Shown here one piece after another: positions 52,301 through 62,140 of a DNA stretch of 64,000 nt. Made by a program: the position numbers and the translations under genes. Source of the DNA: Neocallimastix lanati (nom. inval.). Its lineage: Eukaryota > Neocallimastigomycota > Neocallimastigomycetes > Neocallimastigales > Neocallimastigaceae. A model generated the notes under the pieces. It was not told the origin of the DNA. It saw only the letters and a list, made by a program, of their open reading frames with translations, and did not search any database. The stretch covers positions 226,001 through 290,000 of the forward strand of contig JACVTC010000085.1 in the NCBI GenBank assembly GCA_016946835.1, written 5' to 3'. Positions within the stretch are counted from its first letter, which is position 1. Each line of letters begins with the position of its first letter.

Positions 52301-53313
52301 TATATAATGAAAATGATCCAAAAAAAGGTTTACAACCAATTTCAAGTTTTGATGATATCAAAGATATTGCAAATAAATCTGTATGTATTATAAAACTTAT
52401 TAAACATGGAAAAAAAATGTTTGGAACTGGTTTCTTCGTTAAACTTCAATATAATGACATAATAATATATGGATTAATGACAAATAATCATGTAATAAAT
52501 GGAGAAAGTCAAAATTTTGAAATATATTTTGAAGAAAGAAAAGAAAATATTTCAATAAAATCAAATGATATAAAGTTTATTTTTACTGATGAATTTATTG
52601 ATGTTACTTTTATTGAATTAAAAAATGAAGTTTTTAATAGAATTAATCCGTATTTCCTTACTGCAGATGATAGAGAATGTGTAATAACTGACCCTATCAT
52701 GGTTATTCAATATCCAGCTAATGAACCAAAAGATAAAAACTTACAAGAAAATGAAAATATACAAAAATTATCGGCTTCATTCGGAGTAATTAAATCTATA
52801 TCAGGATGTAATATTGTTCACGGTTGCTCCACCTATTTTGCATCTTCTGGATCTCCACTAATTAATAATTCATTACATGTAGTTGGAATTCATAAATCTA
52901 CAAGAGGAAATGATAATTATTCAACAAGATTAAGTATTGCAAAAAATGCAATAATTACAACTTACGAAAGAAAAAGGAAAAATGAAATTAATAATACTAT
53001 GGGTATTGTTAATGAATTATCACCAGAAAATTATGAAGAATTAAAGAATCATAATTTAGTAAACCGAAAAGATAATAAAGTATTTATATTAGAAGGGAAT
53101 AAATCCATTCTTCCAATTCATTTTTATAGAACAAATTATGCTTGGTTTTGGACAAATGAAACTATTCCTGACTATGAAATGGAAACACTTAAAAATTTAC
53201 AATGGACAATAATTATTCCACATGAAAAAATTAATAAAAATGAAAAAGGATTATCCCCAATTTATAAAATACTAATTATGTGGCTAAGATTATCTGAATT
53301 TATGTATTTATAA
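44096..53313 (+). CDS. Hexa-MATH / ankyrin / trypsin-like protease fusion, 24 exons, 2097 aa
   Basis: Exons: 44096-44108, 44196-44352, 44507-44712, 44853-44990, 45101-45245, 45345-45526, 45655-45822, 46019-46030, 46111-46249, 46373-46518, 46767-46910, 47053-47454, 47561-47714, 47822-48054, 48208-48348, 48453-48615, 48700-48869, 48992-49180, 49352-49363, 49463-49604, 49730-49881, 50002-50139, 50241-52149, 52275-53313; 6294 nt, closing in frame. Residues 1-617 and 618-about 1230 are two units of three MATH-like folds plus the unrecognised domain (GYWHPLRRHEG / AYWHPLKKHS). About 1270-1700 are ankyrin repeats (GNTPLLIAVQYCDLPIVKYL, GETPLICALYKQKYPIIKYL). The last exon is a trypsin-like protease: TNNHVI (His 1824), FIDVTFIEL (Asp 1861), ASSGSPLI (Ser 1943), then an uncharacterised tail rich in aromatics (AWFWTNE). 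There is no signal peptide, so it is presumably cytosolic. A recognition-plus-proteolysis role is inference. Confidence 0.85.
46019..46030 (+). other. 12-nt microexon (second MATH gene, unit 1)
   Basis: ATTTTTCCCAAG flanked by TATAAG and GTAAAAT; equivalent to those at 32636 and 36082. Confidence 0.65.
49352..49363 (+). other. 12-nt microexon (second MATH gene, unit 2)
   Basis: ATTTTTCATATG flanked by CCCAAG and GTATTATA; fourth member of the microexon set. Confidence 0.65.
50739..51990 (+). other. Ankyrin-repeat region within the protease fusion gene
   Basis: About eight or nine repeats. The first two are of the long type (GNYPILLALLKNNNEIVKLI). A poorly conserved stretch follows, then three canonical repeats around 51240-51520 (GNTPLLIAV, GETPLICAL, ETPLYIAC), and three weaker ones to about 51990. 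Ankyrin repeats usually bind protein partners; here they bridge the MATH units and the protease. Confidence 0.85.
52420..52900 (+). other. Trypsin-like serine protease domain
   Basis: FGTGFFVKL then NNHVI (catalytic His), IDVTFIEL (catalytic Asp), and SSGSPLINNSLHVVGIH (catalytic Ser and last strands). The order and spacing are those of chymotrypsin-fold HtrA/trypsin-like peptidases. There is no PDZ domain and no secretion signal. Confidence 0.85.
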
Positions 53314-53332
53314 TTTTCATTAAAGTTTTTAC

Positions 53333-53377
<45 letters not shown>

Positions 53378-53552
53378 CATATAAATATATAAATTAATCA
53401 ATTAATTTATAATAATTCTTAATAATAAGAATAAGAAATAAAAATAAAAATTAATAAATATAAAAAAAAGTTGTATATATATATATATATATATAAACAA
53501 AATTTACTATTTATCAATATTTTTTTTTTTTTATTTTCTATTTTTATTTTTG
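53314..53552. other. Spacer 3' of the protease fusion gene
   Basis: An A-run (53339-53376), a TA array (53475-53494) and a T-run (53520-53532); likely 3' UTR. No gene. Confidence 0.5.
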
Positions 53553-54692
53553 TCAGCCTTACAGATTAAATCGTTTGCAAAATGGAGTAAATATAACTGT
53601 ATTATAAAGGATCTTATTAAATCTATTCCCAAAAATACCTTATTATTCCTGGACTAAAGAATCCAGAACACTATATAAAAAAATCAAAAAATATAAATGT
53701 GTGAAATATGACGATATTATAGAACGTTACTGAAAATTAGTTTCCAAATTTCAACGTATATAAGGTCAAAATTACGATAGTAATCAGTTCTCAAATAATA
53801 AAGTTATAAATAATGCTTAGCTTAAAATATCTTCAAATCAACTTAAGGATTTTTGTGGATTATACGTATACGCTGTGGTTATAAATACAATACTACTATT
53901 ACTATTAGAATGGGAGAGTTTCAGAAGATTGTCCCAAGAATTGCCCCTGTCGTGGCGAAGGTAATCAACCTTTTGAGCATTAGATTTTTAATTGCGATGC
54001 TCTTGCATCTTTTAGAAGGAATTCTTTAAATTTCATCGATGATCTCTATGTTTTATTCATTAGGAAGATTAGAGCTTTTAATCCTCTTTCTTCCTATGAT
54101 TCTATTTCTGATTTTGAAGATTATATCAATCATTATATATATTTGTTCCTTCTTGGTGGAACTTTACCTTTAAATGAGCTACATTTCGATAGTGGGGAAC
54201 AGAGACAATTAAGTGAACTACTTTTCAAAGGTTCATCCGAGTCACCTGTTCCAAAAATTGTGGGCTTGGCGGAATTCTTAACTAGCGCAATACCAATCAT
54301 AAGTAGTTCATTTGAGCTATTATTTGATAGGTATTCCAAAATATCAAACTTAACCGAGAGCGTCGACGTCGTACTGATAAGGCATAATGATAATACAGGA
54401 TCATCATCTATTTCTACGAAAGGTAAGTCTCGCCTTAGTAGTTTAATAAATGATGAATCCGTGGGAGAGTTTAGTGTACACCATACTATCTATTTTAAAG
54501 ATAATACTTTCTAGTTTTATTATTTTTTTATTTGTTAGGAAGGGAAAATTCCCGCATAGTACAACTTGCCGAAATACATAGTATTTTTTAACTTTTATTT
54601 TTATTTTTAATTTCAAATGTACTCTTCACCTACATGTATTTTTTTTTTTATAATAAAATTAATAAATTTATGAAAGTGTATTCTATCTTCCA

Positions 54693-54738
<46 letters not shown>
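53553..54738 (+). pseudogene. 5'-truncated LINE: C-terminal part, 3' UTR and poly(A) tail
   Basis: Plus-strand frames broken by a few stops and shifts. Readable pieces are LNRLQNGVN (53565-53595), YYSWTKESRTLYKKIKKYK (about 53640-53697) and DQLKDFCGLY-like text. At about 53935-54010 a Cys/His cluster recalls the C-terminal zinc-binding region of LINE proteins (NCPC then EHWIFNCDA after a shift). A clean frame at 54143-54514 ends with a stop and is followed by about 180 bases of 3' UTR and a roughly 43-base A-run (54696-54738). Truncation at the 5' end plus a poly(A) tail is the hallmark of LINE retrotransposition. It may belong to the same family as the relic at 16-18 kb, but the preserved parts barely overlap. 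Confidence 0.7.
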
Positions 54739-54740
<2 letters not shown>

Positions 54741-55103
54741 ATAAAATTACAAAAATAAGTTTTTTTTTTTTTTTTTTTTTTTTAAGACATTATATAAAAT
54801 TACTTATCATGAAAAAATATATATTCTATATTCTATAAGAATGATTTTAAATAGAAAATAAAGATAAATAACATAATAAATAGTATATATATATAAATAA
54901 AAAAAATAAAAAAATAATTAATTTTTTTATTTAATTATTTAAATAAATATTTATTTAAATACAAAAATTATTAATTATAAATATTTTATATTATTATTAT
55001 TATCATTATCAAATTAATTTACCTGTCTAAAAAATAAAATAAAAAAAAAAAAAAAAAAAATTATCAAATTAATATGAAATTATTGGTTAAAGATTAAATA
55101 AAA

Positions 55104-55137
<34 letters not shown>

Positions 55138-55555
55138 AATACTATAATACAAAGGGGAGTGAGAGCATTTCACCAAGTGGCTTACTATTATAAAGTTGCA
55201 TTTCACCAGGGTTGAATTTCAACAATTGAAAATTATGAATAAATAAAATAAATTAAATTAAAAATATTATTAATATTGATATTATTTATTTTCTTAAAGT
55301 AAATATTTATAAAAAAAAAAATAATAATAATAATAAAAAAAAAAAAATAAAATAAAATAAAAAAAAAAAATATTGATTATTAAATAAATATAATTTATAT
55401 ATATTTTTTATAATTAAATATTACAAATAAGAGGGAGAGTGGCATTTCGCAATGTGTGGCATATTACTAAAAAATTGCTATTTAATGACACGTCACTTTG
55501 GGCTAAATGCCCCATTTCCTCTTTGTATTATAGTATTTTTATTTATCTTTTTTTT

Positions 55556-55602
<47 letters not shown>

Positions 55603-55690
55603 TTTCATCTTTAATACAAAAAATGTTTAATTTTCAATATTTTATATTATTATTATTATTATCAAATTAATATGAAATTATTGTTCATGA
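54739..55690. other. AT-rich region with a diverged local duplication
   Basis: Two similar blocks are seen: GAGTGAGAGCATTTCACCAA with GTGGCTTACTATTATAAAGT at about 55156-55195, and GAGAGTGGCATTTCGCAATG with GTGGCATATTACTAAAAAAT at about 55433-55475. ATTATCAAATTAATATGAAA also occurs at about 55060 and 55660. A TTTA array lies at 55553-55605. No gene recognised. Confidence 0.5.
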
Positions 55691-56164
55691 TTCTCCTTTC
55701 TTCTTCTGGGCATTTTGGTATCAAGAAAAAACTTTGAATCTCTTGAAACGGATCTCTTCTTATTATTATCTTGCCCAATATTAATAATTATTTCTTTTTC
55801 AGCTTCTTCGGATACTTCAGCCACCACCTACCTACCTTAAAAGCTTCAGATAAAGTTTCTCATTTGGTTGTCATAACTCTTGAGCAAGGAAAAGACCTGT
55901 GTACTGATCGAAGTGGTATTGTCCTTTATTTGAAATTAGTTTTTTTTTTTTTTTAATATTCTCTTGGTAAGCATTTATATAATAATATTTTGTATCTATG
56001 ATTAAATTTTTTTTTTTTTTTTTTTTTTTATAGTTTCTTTATTATTGATTTTTAATGATTCTAATACTGTACATGTACATTTATCATTAGGTGTGATGTG
56101 CAAAGTACTCCTCAACGGCAGCTTGGATTTCTTTTGAAATTGGGATATCTAACTTCGTTTCCAT
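55691..56164. other. Normal-complexity fragment of unknown origin
   Basis: Two stretches (55690-55935 and 56080-56160) look like former coding DNA. The plus strand reads KASDKVSHLVVITLEQGKDL in one frame at about 55840-55900. The minus strand reads METKLDIPISKEIQAAVEEY at about 56105-56165, which resembles a gag start, next to a gypsy scrap. Neither is assignable with confidence. Confidence 0.35.
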
Positions 56165-56362
56165 TTTTTAAAGAATGTAAAGTCTCATGAATGTCTTCTT
56201 CGACTGTTTCTTTTCTAGGTTTAAGCTTTTTTTTTTGTTATCATTCTTAATTATAAAGCGAACTATTAATCCAAACTTTATCATTTTTTCTGAATTTCGG
56301 GTGGTTCCATTACGACGGTTAATTAGTATATTTTTCTTGCTTTTTATTGCCAATTTAATTAA
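56165..56362 (-). pseudogene. Scrap of chromovirus integrase C-terminus
   Basis: The plus-strand sequence of 56219-56350 is clearly similar to 28736-28865, the integrase C-terminal region of the chromovirus: both contain AACTTT(A/G)TCATTTTTT(C/T)TGAATT, then GGTGGTTCCAT. Shifts and changes are many, and both neighbours of this region of the element are missing. Confidence 0.75.
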
Positions 56363-56369
56363 TGTCCAA

Positions 56370-57270
56370 AATTAGATTGACTGCCAACATCACAATGAGA
56401 AGAACTCTTAACCGCAGCAGCCATATTTTTGAGCAGCAAAGGCTAATCTGGACAAATTCCATAATTTGTGCCACATCTACCATTCTTCAATAATGAATTA
56501 GATTTAGATTTAGATGTGGAAACATCTAAGACTTTTAATCTGTTTTCCAAATCCTATGGATGACTTATTTTCTTTAGAATATTTATCGCGAATTATATCT
56601 GCAACACCACTAAACAAAGTTATATATATAAACCCTCCTTTGTCACCATTGGATCCAATAATAAAAAAGAGCGACTGTCCCTCCAGAAGCATATATTGGT
56701 CCACCAGCTGCTGCTGCATAAACTGTTAATACATTAAATTTTTTTTTATGTTTTCAAGAAAGAATTAATTTTTTTTTTTTTTTGGAACAATACTAGTTAC
56801 ATAAAAATGAACATTCTAATTTTTTTATCCTATCCTATAGCAGTAACCAATACCTAAGATCTTCAATTCCTCTCATATCAAATATTTTAGTTGAAACTAC
56901 CTTGTTTTTGTCATCCGTATAAAGAATTAATTTGGGAGGGGGGGTTTTTTATGTTCACAACCGGTAACTCTTCTAAAGTCATTCCAAAGTTTTCATGTTT
57001 CCATAATTGTAAACTATCATTCTTAAATTGTATGTAATTGAACCATCGGAGGAATGAGGAATATCAAGAGTACAGATCATTTTATTATTATTTACTATTT
57101 ATATCACAATCGAATAATTCCAAAGCATCTTTAAAGAAAGCCTGATATCCAGCTAATGCTAAACTCATATATACCAATTTAGTCATAACTTTATCATCAG
57201 TAGTATATACTATAAACCTTTTTTTCTTATTAAAAAAGGGTATCACAATTTTTTGTCTATTCGGCAGCAA
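56370..57270 (-). pseudogene. Decayed secreted-type protein gene with CBM18 chitin-binding module
   Basis: On the minus strand, from 57270 leftwards, there are broken coding pieces: KVMTKLVYMSLALAGYQAFF (about 57100-57200), text around 56860-57050 with frameshifts, then GGPIYASGGTVALF and GGFIYITLFSGVADIIRD (about 56575-56710), which recall right-handed beta-helix repeats. Last, at about 56374-56496, NGRCGTNYGICPD, a stop, then in shifted frames QKYGCCG and SSSHCDVGSQSNFG: the Cys/Gly pattern of a CBM18 (hevein-like) chitin-binding module with at least two frame breaks. Such modules bind chitin and usually sit in extracellular proteins. The upstream start and signal peptide were not found. 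The module identification is good; the rest is tentative. Confidence 0.55.
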
Positions 57271-58060
57271 AAAAAGAAGAGCTGAAAACCGTACTAAATT
57301 TAAATAAATAAATAAATATAATAAATAATTTAATACAATTTCTATTTGTAACTATGATTATTATTATTAGATTTGCTATTAATAATTAAAAACTATTGGA
57401 ATTAATAATAGAATAACTATATAAATTAAATTTTCTTATTTAACCCTAGATAGGTTTCTTTCAAATTTTTTTTTAAATATTATTTTTAACTTTAATATTG
57501 TTTTTATTTTTATTTTATTTTATTTTTATTTTATTTTATTTTATTTTAATTTTAATTTATTTTTATTTTTATTTTATTTTATTTTTATTTTATTTTATTT
57601 TTATTAATACCATTACTCTTATATATTACTTCACTATTTATTTTATTTTATTTTTATTTTTCATAATATTTTACTCTTTTATATTATTTCACTAGTTACT
57701 TTATTTTATTTTACTATATTTAAACAAAAAAATTAAAATAAATAAAGAAATAAAGAAAGTACAAAAAATTAAAAATTAAATAGTAGTAAATAGTAAATAG
57801 TAAATAGTAAATAGTAAATAGTAAATAGTAAATAATTAAATAACTAAATGAAAAAAGTACAAAAAATTAAAAAAACTTATAGAAAAAAGAATCTAGTTTC
57901 TCGTATTTATTAGGAGTTATAATTTTTATAATGATATTTTTATTATGTTAGAGTTAGATATATTTTTTATTTAATATAATTTATATTCTTTTATACTTTT
58001 TTTTACTAATATATAATATAATTTATTTATTATTAAAAATTTTTTATTGGAAATGGAGGA
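57271..58060. other. AT-rich region with TTTTA and TAGTAAA repeats
   Basis: A TTTTA/TTTTTA array at about 57495-57720 and an AATAGTAAATAGTAAATAGT array (7-bp unit, about eight copies) at 57778-57832. ACAAAAAATTAAAAA occurs twice nearby. No gene. Confidence 0.7.
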
Positions 58061-58064
58061 AAAT

Positions 58065-58096
58065 ATTAGAATTGAAAAAAGTGAAACCAATCGAGG

Positions 58097-58131
<35 letters not shown>

Positions 58132-58174
58132 CAAATTATTATTAACAAAAAATATAAATTTAATTTTTCAAATG

Positions 58175-58221
<47 letters not shown>

Positions 58222-59470
58222 CAAATTATTATTAACAGAAAATATAAATTTAATTTTTCAAATAAAAATAAAAAAAGATCATTCAAAGGTATAGAGATGC
58301 ACTGAATAATAAGGGACATGGAATTTAATAGGCCCTGAATTTAACTCCACTGGAACCCAAATAATAAGAAGTTCAAAAATAAGCCATTACCTCCTTGACA
58401 TAATAACTTTTGAATAAATTCCATAGGAGTTAGAATATTATAAAAATTATAAAAACAGAAAATGATGATCATTATATGATATTAAAAAAAAAAAAAAAAT
58501 CCAAATTTAATAATTTTTTCAATATCCATTCCAAGCAAAACTATTCACAAAATATAAAATGAAGATATATTTGCGGAGGGTACATTTTATACGGCGTCAA
58601 AATTTAGTTATCAAGTGTTCATTACTAGAATACTAGAATATATGTTGAAAAAAATAAATAGTTTTTACACCACTTCCATGTCAATATTAAAAAACAAAGA
58701 ACAAACAACTTACGAAATATTATTTAATGAAATAAAAAAAAAAATATAATTAAATATAATGCAAATATTAATTTCTCAGAAAAAATTTTTCATTGTGATT
58801 TTGAAAAAGGAATATCTAATGTAGTGGAAAATATTTTTCCCAATATAAATATTAAATATTGTTTTTGGCATTATAAAAGATTATTAATGACAAAAAAAAA
58901 ATAAATTATGTTTACAAGGAAGTGAAAGATCATAATATTTTAAATACTTATTATAAAGCCATTTCTAATTTATGTTTTATTAATATTGAATACATACCTG
59001 ATATTTTTAATAAAATTAAAAATACATGCAAGAGATATGAATCTACCTGTTCCCAATTTTTGATTTTTTTAGATTATTTTGAGAAAACATTTCTAAATAT
59101 CTATAATATAAAATATTGGAATTATTACAATAATATAGACCACATAACAAATAATGCTTCAGAATCTTATAACAGTTGTTTAAAAAATTTATTTGTAAAA
59201 AAGCCTTCATTTTATAAATTAATATATACAATACAATTTGAAGAATCCAAATCTTACTATGATTACCATATGAGAATTAAAGGAATTTGGAGAAAAAAGA
59301 GCAGAATATCAGAAAGGGTCGATGACATTTATATTTTAGTTGAATATTATAAAAATATGGAAGCCGAATTAAAAAATATTGGATGTAGTAAAAATGATAT
59401 CATCGAAAATTGGTTTAATTACTTAATTAGATTGAATAATGAAATCATTAATTTTAATAAAACAAAATAA
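58065..59470 (+). pseudogene. Mutator-like (MULE) transposase, frameshifted
   Basis: Three consecutive frames give a MULE transposase core. At about 58569 it reads FAEGTFYTASKFSYQVF, where MULEs have FADGTF, so the first catalytic Asp is Glu here. After a shift in the A-run at 58735-58745 it reads FHCDFEKGISN (Asp at 58797) and CFWHYKR (the usual C-x2-H). After another shift in the A-run at 58892-58901 it continues as a 182-residue frame (58922-59470) with LDYFEKTFLN and NNASESYNSCLKNLF carrying the expected Glu, and ends DIIENWFNYLIRL. An N-terminal piece (58120-58310, KYKFNFSN) may come from a FLYWCH-type zinc finger. Both shifts lie in homopolymers, so sequencing error is possible. No terminal inverted repeats were found. 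Confidence 0.75.
58098..58270 (+). repeat. Tandem duplication, roughly 90 bp, poly(A) plus coding piece
   Basis: Poly(A) followed by GCAAATTATTATTAACAxAA and ATATAAATTTAATTTTTCAA occurs twice (58131-58176 and 58221-58266), with A-runs of about 32 and 47 before the copies. Confidence 0.85.
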
Positions 59471-60299
59471 AAATAATTATTAAAATCCTTTCAAAATCAT
59501 AATTACAATTAATTGATAATTAAATTTTTTTATTTAATAAGAAATTCAATATTGAAATTTATTTAATATTTATTGATAGGGTTAGCTTAAAAATATTAAA
59601 AAAAAAATTTTTTTTATAAATTTATTTTAAATATTTTTTACTTTATTAAATATTATTAAATAAAATTAAAAGATGTCTTTATTATTATATATTAGTATTA
59701 TAAAATATTAAAAATATGAATGTATTGCATTTCGCATTATTTTTATTTTATATTGTAGTGAATTAATAAATAAATAAAAAAATTTTTATAAAATAAACCA
59801 ATTATTAAATTAATATATTTTTTAAAAATATATTTAATGTATATTTCATATTTTTAATAAATATTCAAATATACATTTTAAATATATATAATGATATTTA
59901 AGTATTATAATACTTATAAAAGAAAATAATTAATATTTTAAATTATTTCTATCAGGCTTTCTAAAAAAACTTTACTATTTGTAAAAATAGTAAAGCTCTT
60001 TTTGTTAGTTTATTAGATTTGTATAATATAAATATCTAAAATAATTTATTTATTATTTAATAGAAATTTATGTTTAAAAATGTTATTGTTATTATTACTA
60101 TTACTAAAAAAAAAGTTTTAATTTAATATTTATAATTAAATTTTCAAATAATCTTTCCTTATCAGGTTAAATATAATGCTCCTGAGTAAAAAAGATTTTT
60201 GTATTATATAAAATTTATTTAAAATATTAGATAAAAAATATTAAAAAGGAAATAAGAATTTTAAAAAGAATATTTAAAAATAAAATGAAAAAAATATAG
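59471..60299. other. AT-rich region right of the MULE
   Basis: No gene. A perfect 11-bp inverted repeat with a 4-base loop lies at 59970-59995 (CTTTACTATTT-GTAA-AAATAGTAAAG). Confidence 0.5.
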
Positions 60300-60812
60300 A
60301 ATGTAATAATATAGAAGTACAAGTATATAAAATAAAATAAAATAAAATAAATAGTTGAAATATAAATATGAAGTACAGAATGAATAAAATAAAATAAATA
60401 GTTGAAATATAAATATGAAGTACAGATTGAATAAAATAAAATAAAATAAATAGTTGAAATATAAATATGAAGTACAGAATGAATAAAATAAAATAAATAG
60501 TTGAAATATAAATATGAAGTACAGATTGAATAAAATAAAATAAAATAAAATAAATAGTTGAAATATAAATATGAAGTACAGATTGAATAAAATAAAATAA
60601 AATAAAATAAATAGTTGAAATATAAATATGAAGTACAGATTGAATAAAATAAAATAAAATAAAATAAATAGTTGAAATATAAATATGAAGTACAGATTGA
60701 ATAAAATAAAATAAAATAAAATAAATAGTTGAAATATAAATATGAAGTACAGATTGAATAAAATAAAATAAAATAAAATAAATAGTTGAAATATAAATAT
60801 GAAGTACAGATT
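60300..60812 (-). repeat. 47-57 bp minisatellite, nine copies
   Basis: The unit is GTTGAAATATAAATATGAAG then TACAGATTGAAT plus a variable number of AAAAT and AAATA. Copies start near 60354, 60401, 60453, 60500, 60557, 60614, 60671, 60728 and 60784. Two of the first copies have AGAATG for AGATTG. The reverse complement shares the ATTCAATCTGTACTT core with 29561-29950. The open frame read on the minus strand is an artefact. Confidence 0.95.
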
Positions 60813-61312
60813 AAAATAAAATAAAATAAAATAAAATAAAATAAAATAAAATAAAATAAAATAAAATAAAATAAAATAAAATAAAATAAAATAAAATAAA
60901 ATAAAATAAAATAAAATAAAATAAAATAAAATAAAATAAAATAAAATAAAATAAAATAAAATAAAATAAAATAAAATAAAATAAAATAAATAGTAAAGTA
61001 GTATAAAATAGTAAAGTATTAATAAAAATAAAATAAAATAAAATAAAATAAAATAAAATAAAATAAAATAAAATAAAATAAAATAAAATAAAATAAAATA
61101 AAATAAAATAAATAGTAAAGTAGTATAAAATAGTAAAGTATTAATAAAAATAAAATAAAATAAAATAAAATAAAATAAATAGTAAAGTAGTATAAAATAG
61201 TAAAGTATTAATAAAAATAAAATAAAATAAAATAAAATAAAATAAAATAAAATAAAATAAAATAAAATAAAATAAAATAAAATAAAATAAAATAAAATAA
61301 AATAATATAATA
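60813..61312. repeat. AAAAT pentanucleotide array
   Basis: About 500 bases of AAAAT, interrupted three times by AGTAAAGTAGTATAAAATAG followed by TAAAGTATTAAT. Confidence 0.95.
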
Positions 61313-61849
61313 TAAAATAAATATGCAGTGAAATAATAATATATAATATGATAAAATAAAATAAATAAGATATTAATATGAAATTAATATAAAAACTGAA
61401 TTTAGCAACAAATAAATTATATAATAAAGTAAATGATATAGCATATTCATATATATTAACATGAATTTTATTATTATTTTTACAGTATTTTAAATTAATG
61501 TAAATTATTATATTTCCATATAATAAACAAACTTTATAATTAAAAAATAGTATAAAAAAAAAAATATTATTAAATATTATTATTAAATAAATAAATGAAT
61601 AAATTAATAAATAAATAAAAATTTTCAGAATATGGCGAATGTAAATCATCATTTTTTTGAAATATATCACATTTTAAATATTTTCAATAATTATTTTTTC
61701 AAAGAAATTATATGTGCCATTTTATTTTAATGTTTTAAATATTATATTTATAAATAAAAATTTATAAAAAATAATATAAGCCACATTCCGAAATGAAAAT
61801 TTATGTAAAATATTTTAAAGCCACATTCCGAAACGCACCACCCTCATAA
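61313..61849. other. AT-rich region with a short direct repeat
   Basis: AAGCCACATTCCGAAA occurs at about 61779-61794 and 61819-61834, about 40 bases apart, followed by CGCACCACCCTC. Nothing coding. Confidence 0.5.
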
Positions 61850-62020
61850 ATAATAAATAATAATTAATAAATAATAAATAATAAATAATTGAATAAATAA
61901 TAAAAAATTGAATAATAAATAATAAATAATTGAATAATAGATAAATAAATAATAAATAATAAATAATAAATAATAAATAATAAATAATAAATAATAAATA
62001 ATAAATAATAAATAATAAAG
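61850..62020. repeat. AATAAAT heptanucleotide array
   Basis: AATAATAAATAATAAAT-type repeat, broken by AATTGAATAA variants. It forms the left flank of the GC-rich island. Confidence 0.9.
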
Positions 62021-62140
62021 GGTAAGGAGCGCCAATGCAGAGTAACTGTAAGGCAGTCCAGCAGGGACGGGACCACCTACTAAGTAGGAAGTTAGATAAG
62101 GGCTCTAGTAATAAACCATTGTGTGTCTACGGATGAAATA
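62021..62140. other. GC-rich island inside the heptanucleotide arrays
   Basis: About 120 bases of balanced composition (GGGTAAGGAGCGCCAATGCA ... GGACGGGACCACCTACTAAG ... TGTGTGTCTACGGATG), containing a small hairpin CCTAC-TAA-GTAGG. There is no long frame and no tRNA A/B boxes. It is the least AT-rich stretch in the right third of the window. Origin unknown. Confidence 0.6.

Noticed and set aside
60350-60812. Regularly spaced 47-57 bp repeats resembling a CRISPR array
   Set aside because: The 'spacers' are only variable numbers of AAAAT, the context is eukaryotic, and there are no cas genes; it is a minisatellite.
60261-61670. 469-codon minus-strand frame rich in Phe/Ile/Leu/Tyr that looks like a membrane protein
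   Set aside because: It spans the AAAAT array and the 47-57 bp minisatellite. The pentanucleotide repeat stays open in all frames without stops by composition alone.
62021-62140. Possible tRNA in the GC-rich island
   Set aside because: No B box (GGTTCRANNCC) and no cloverleaf could be drawn.
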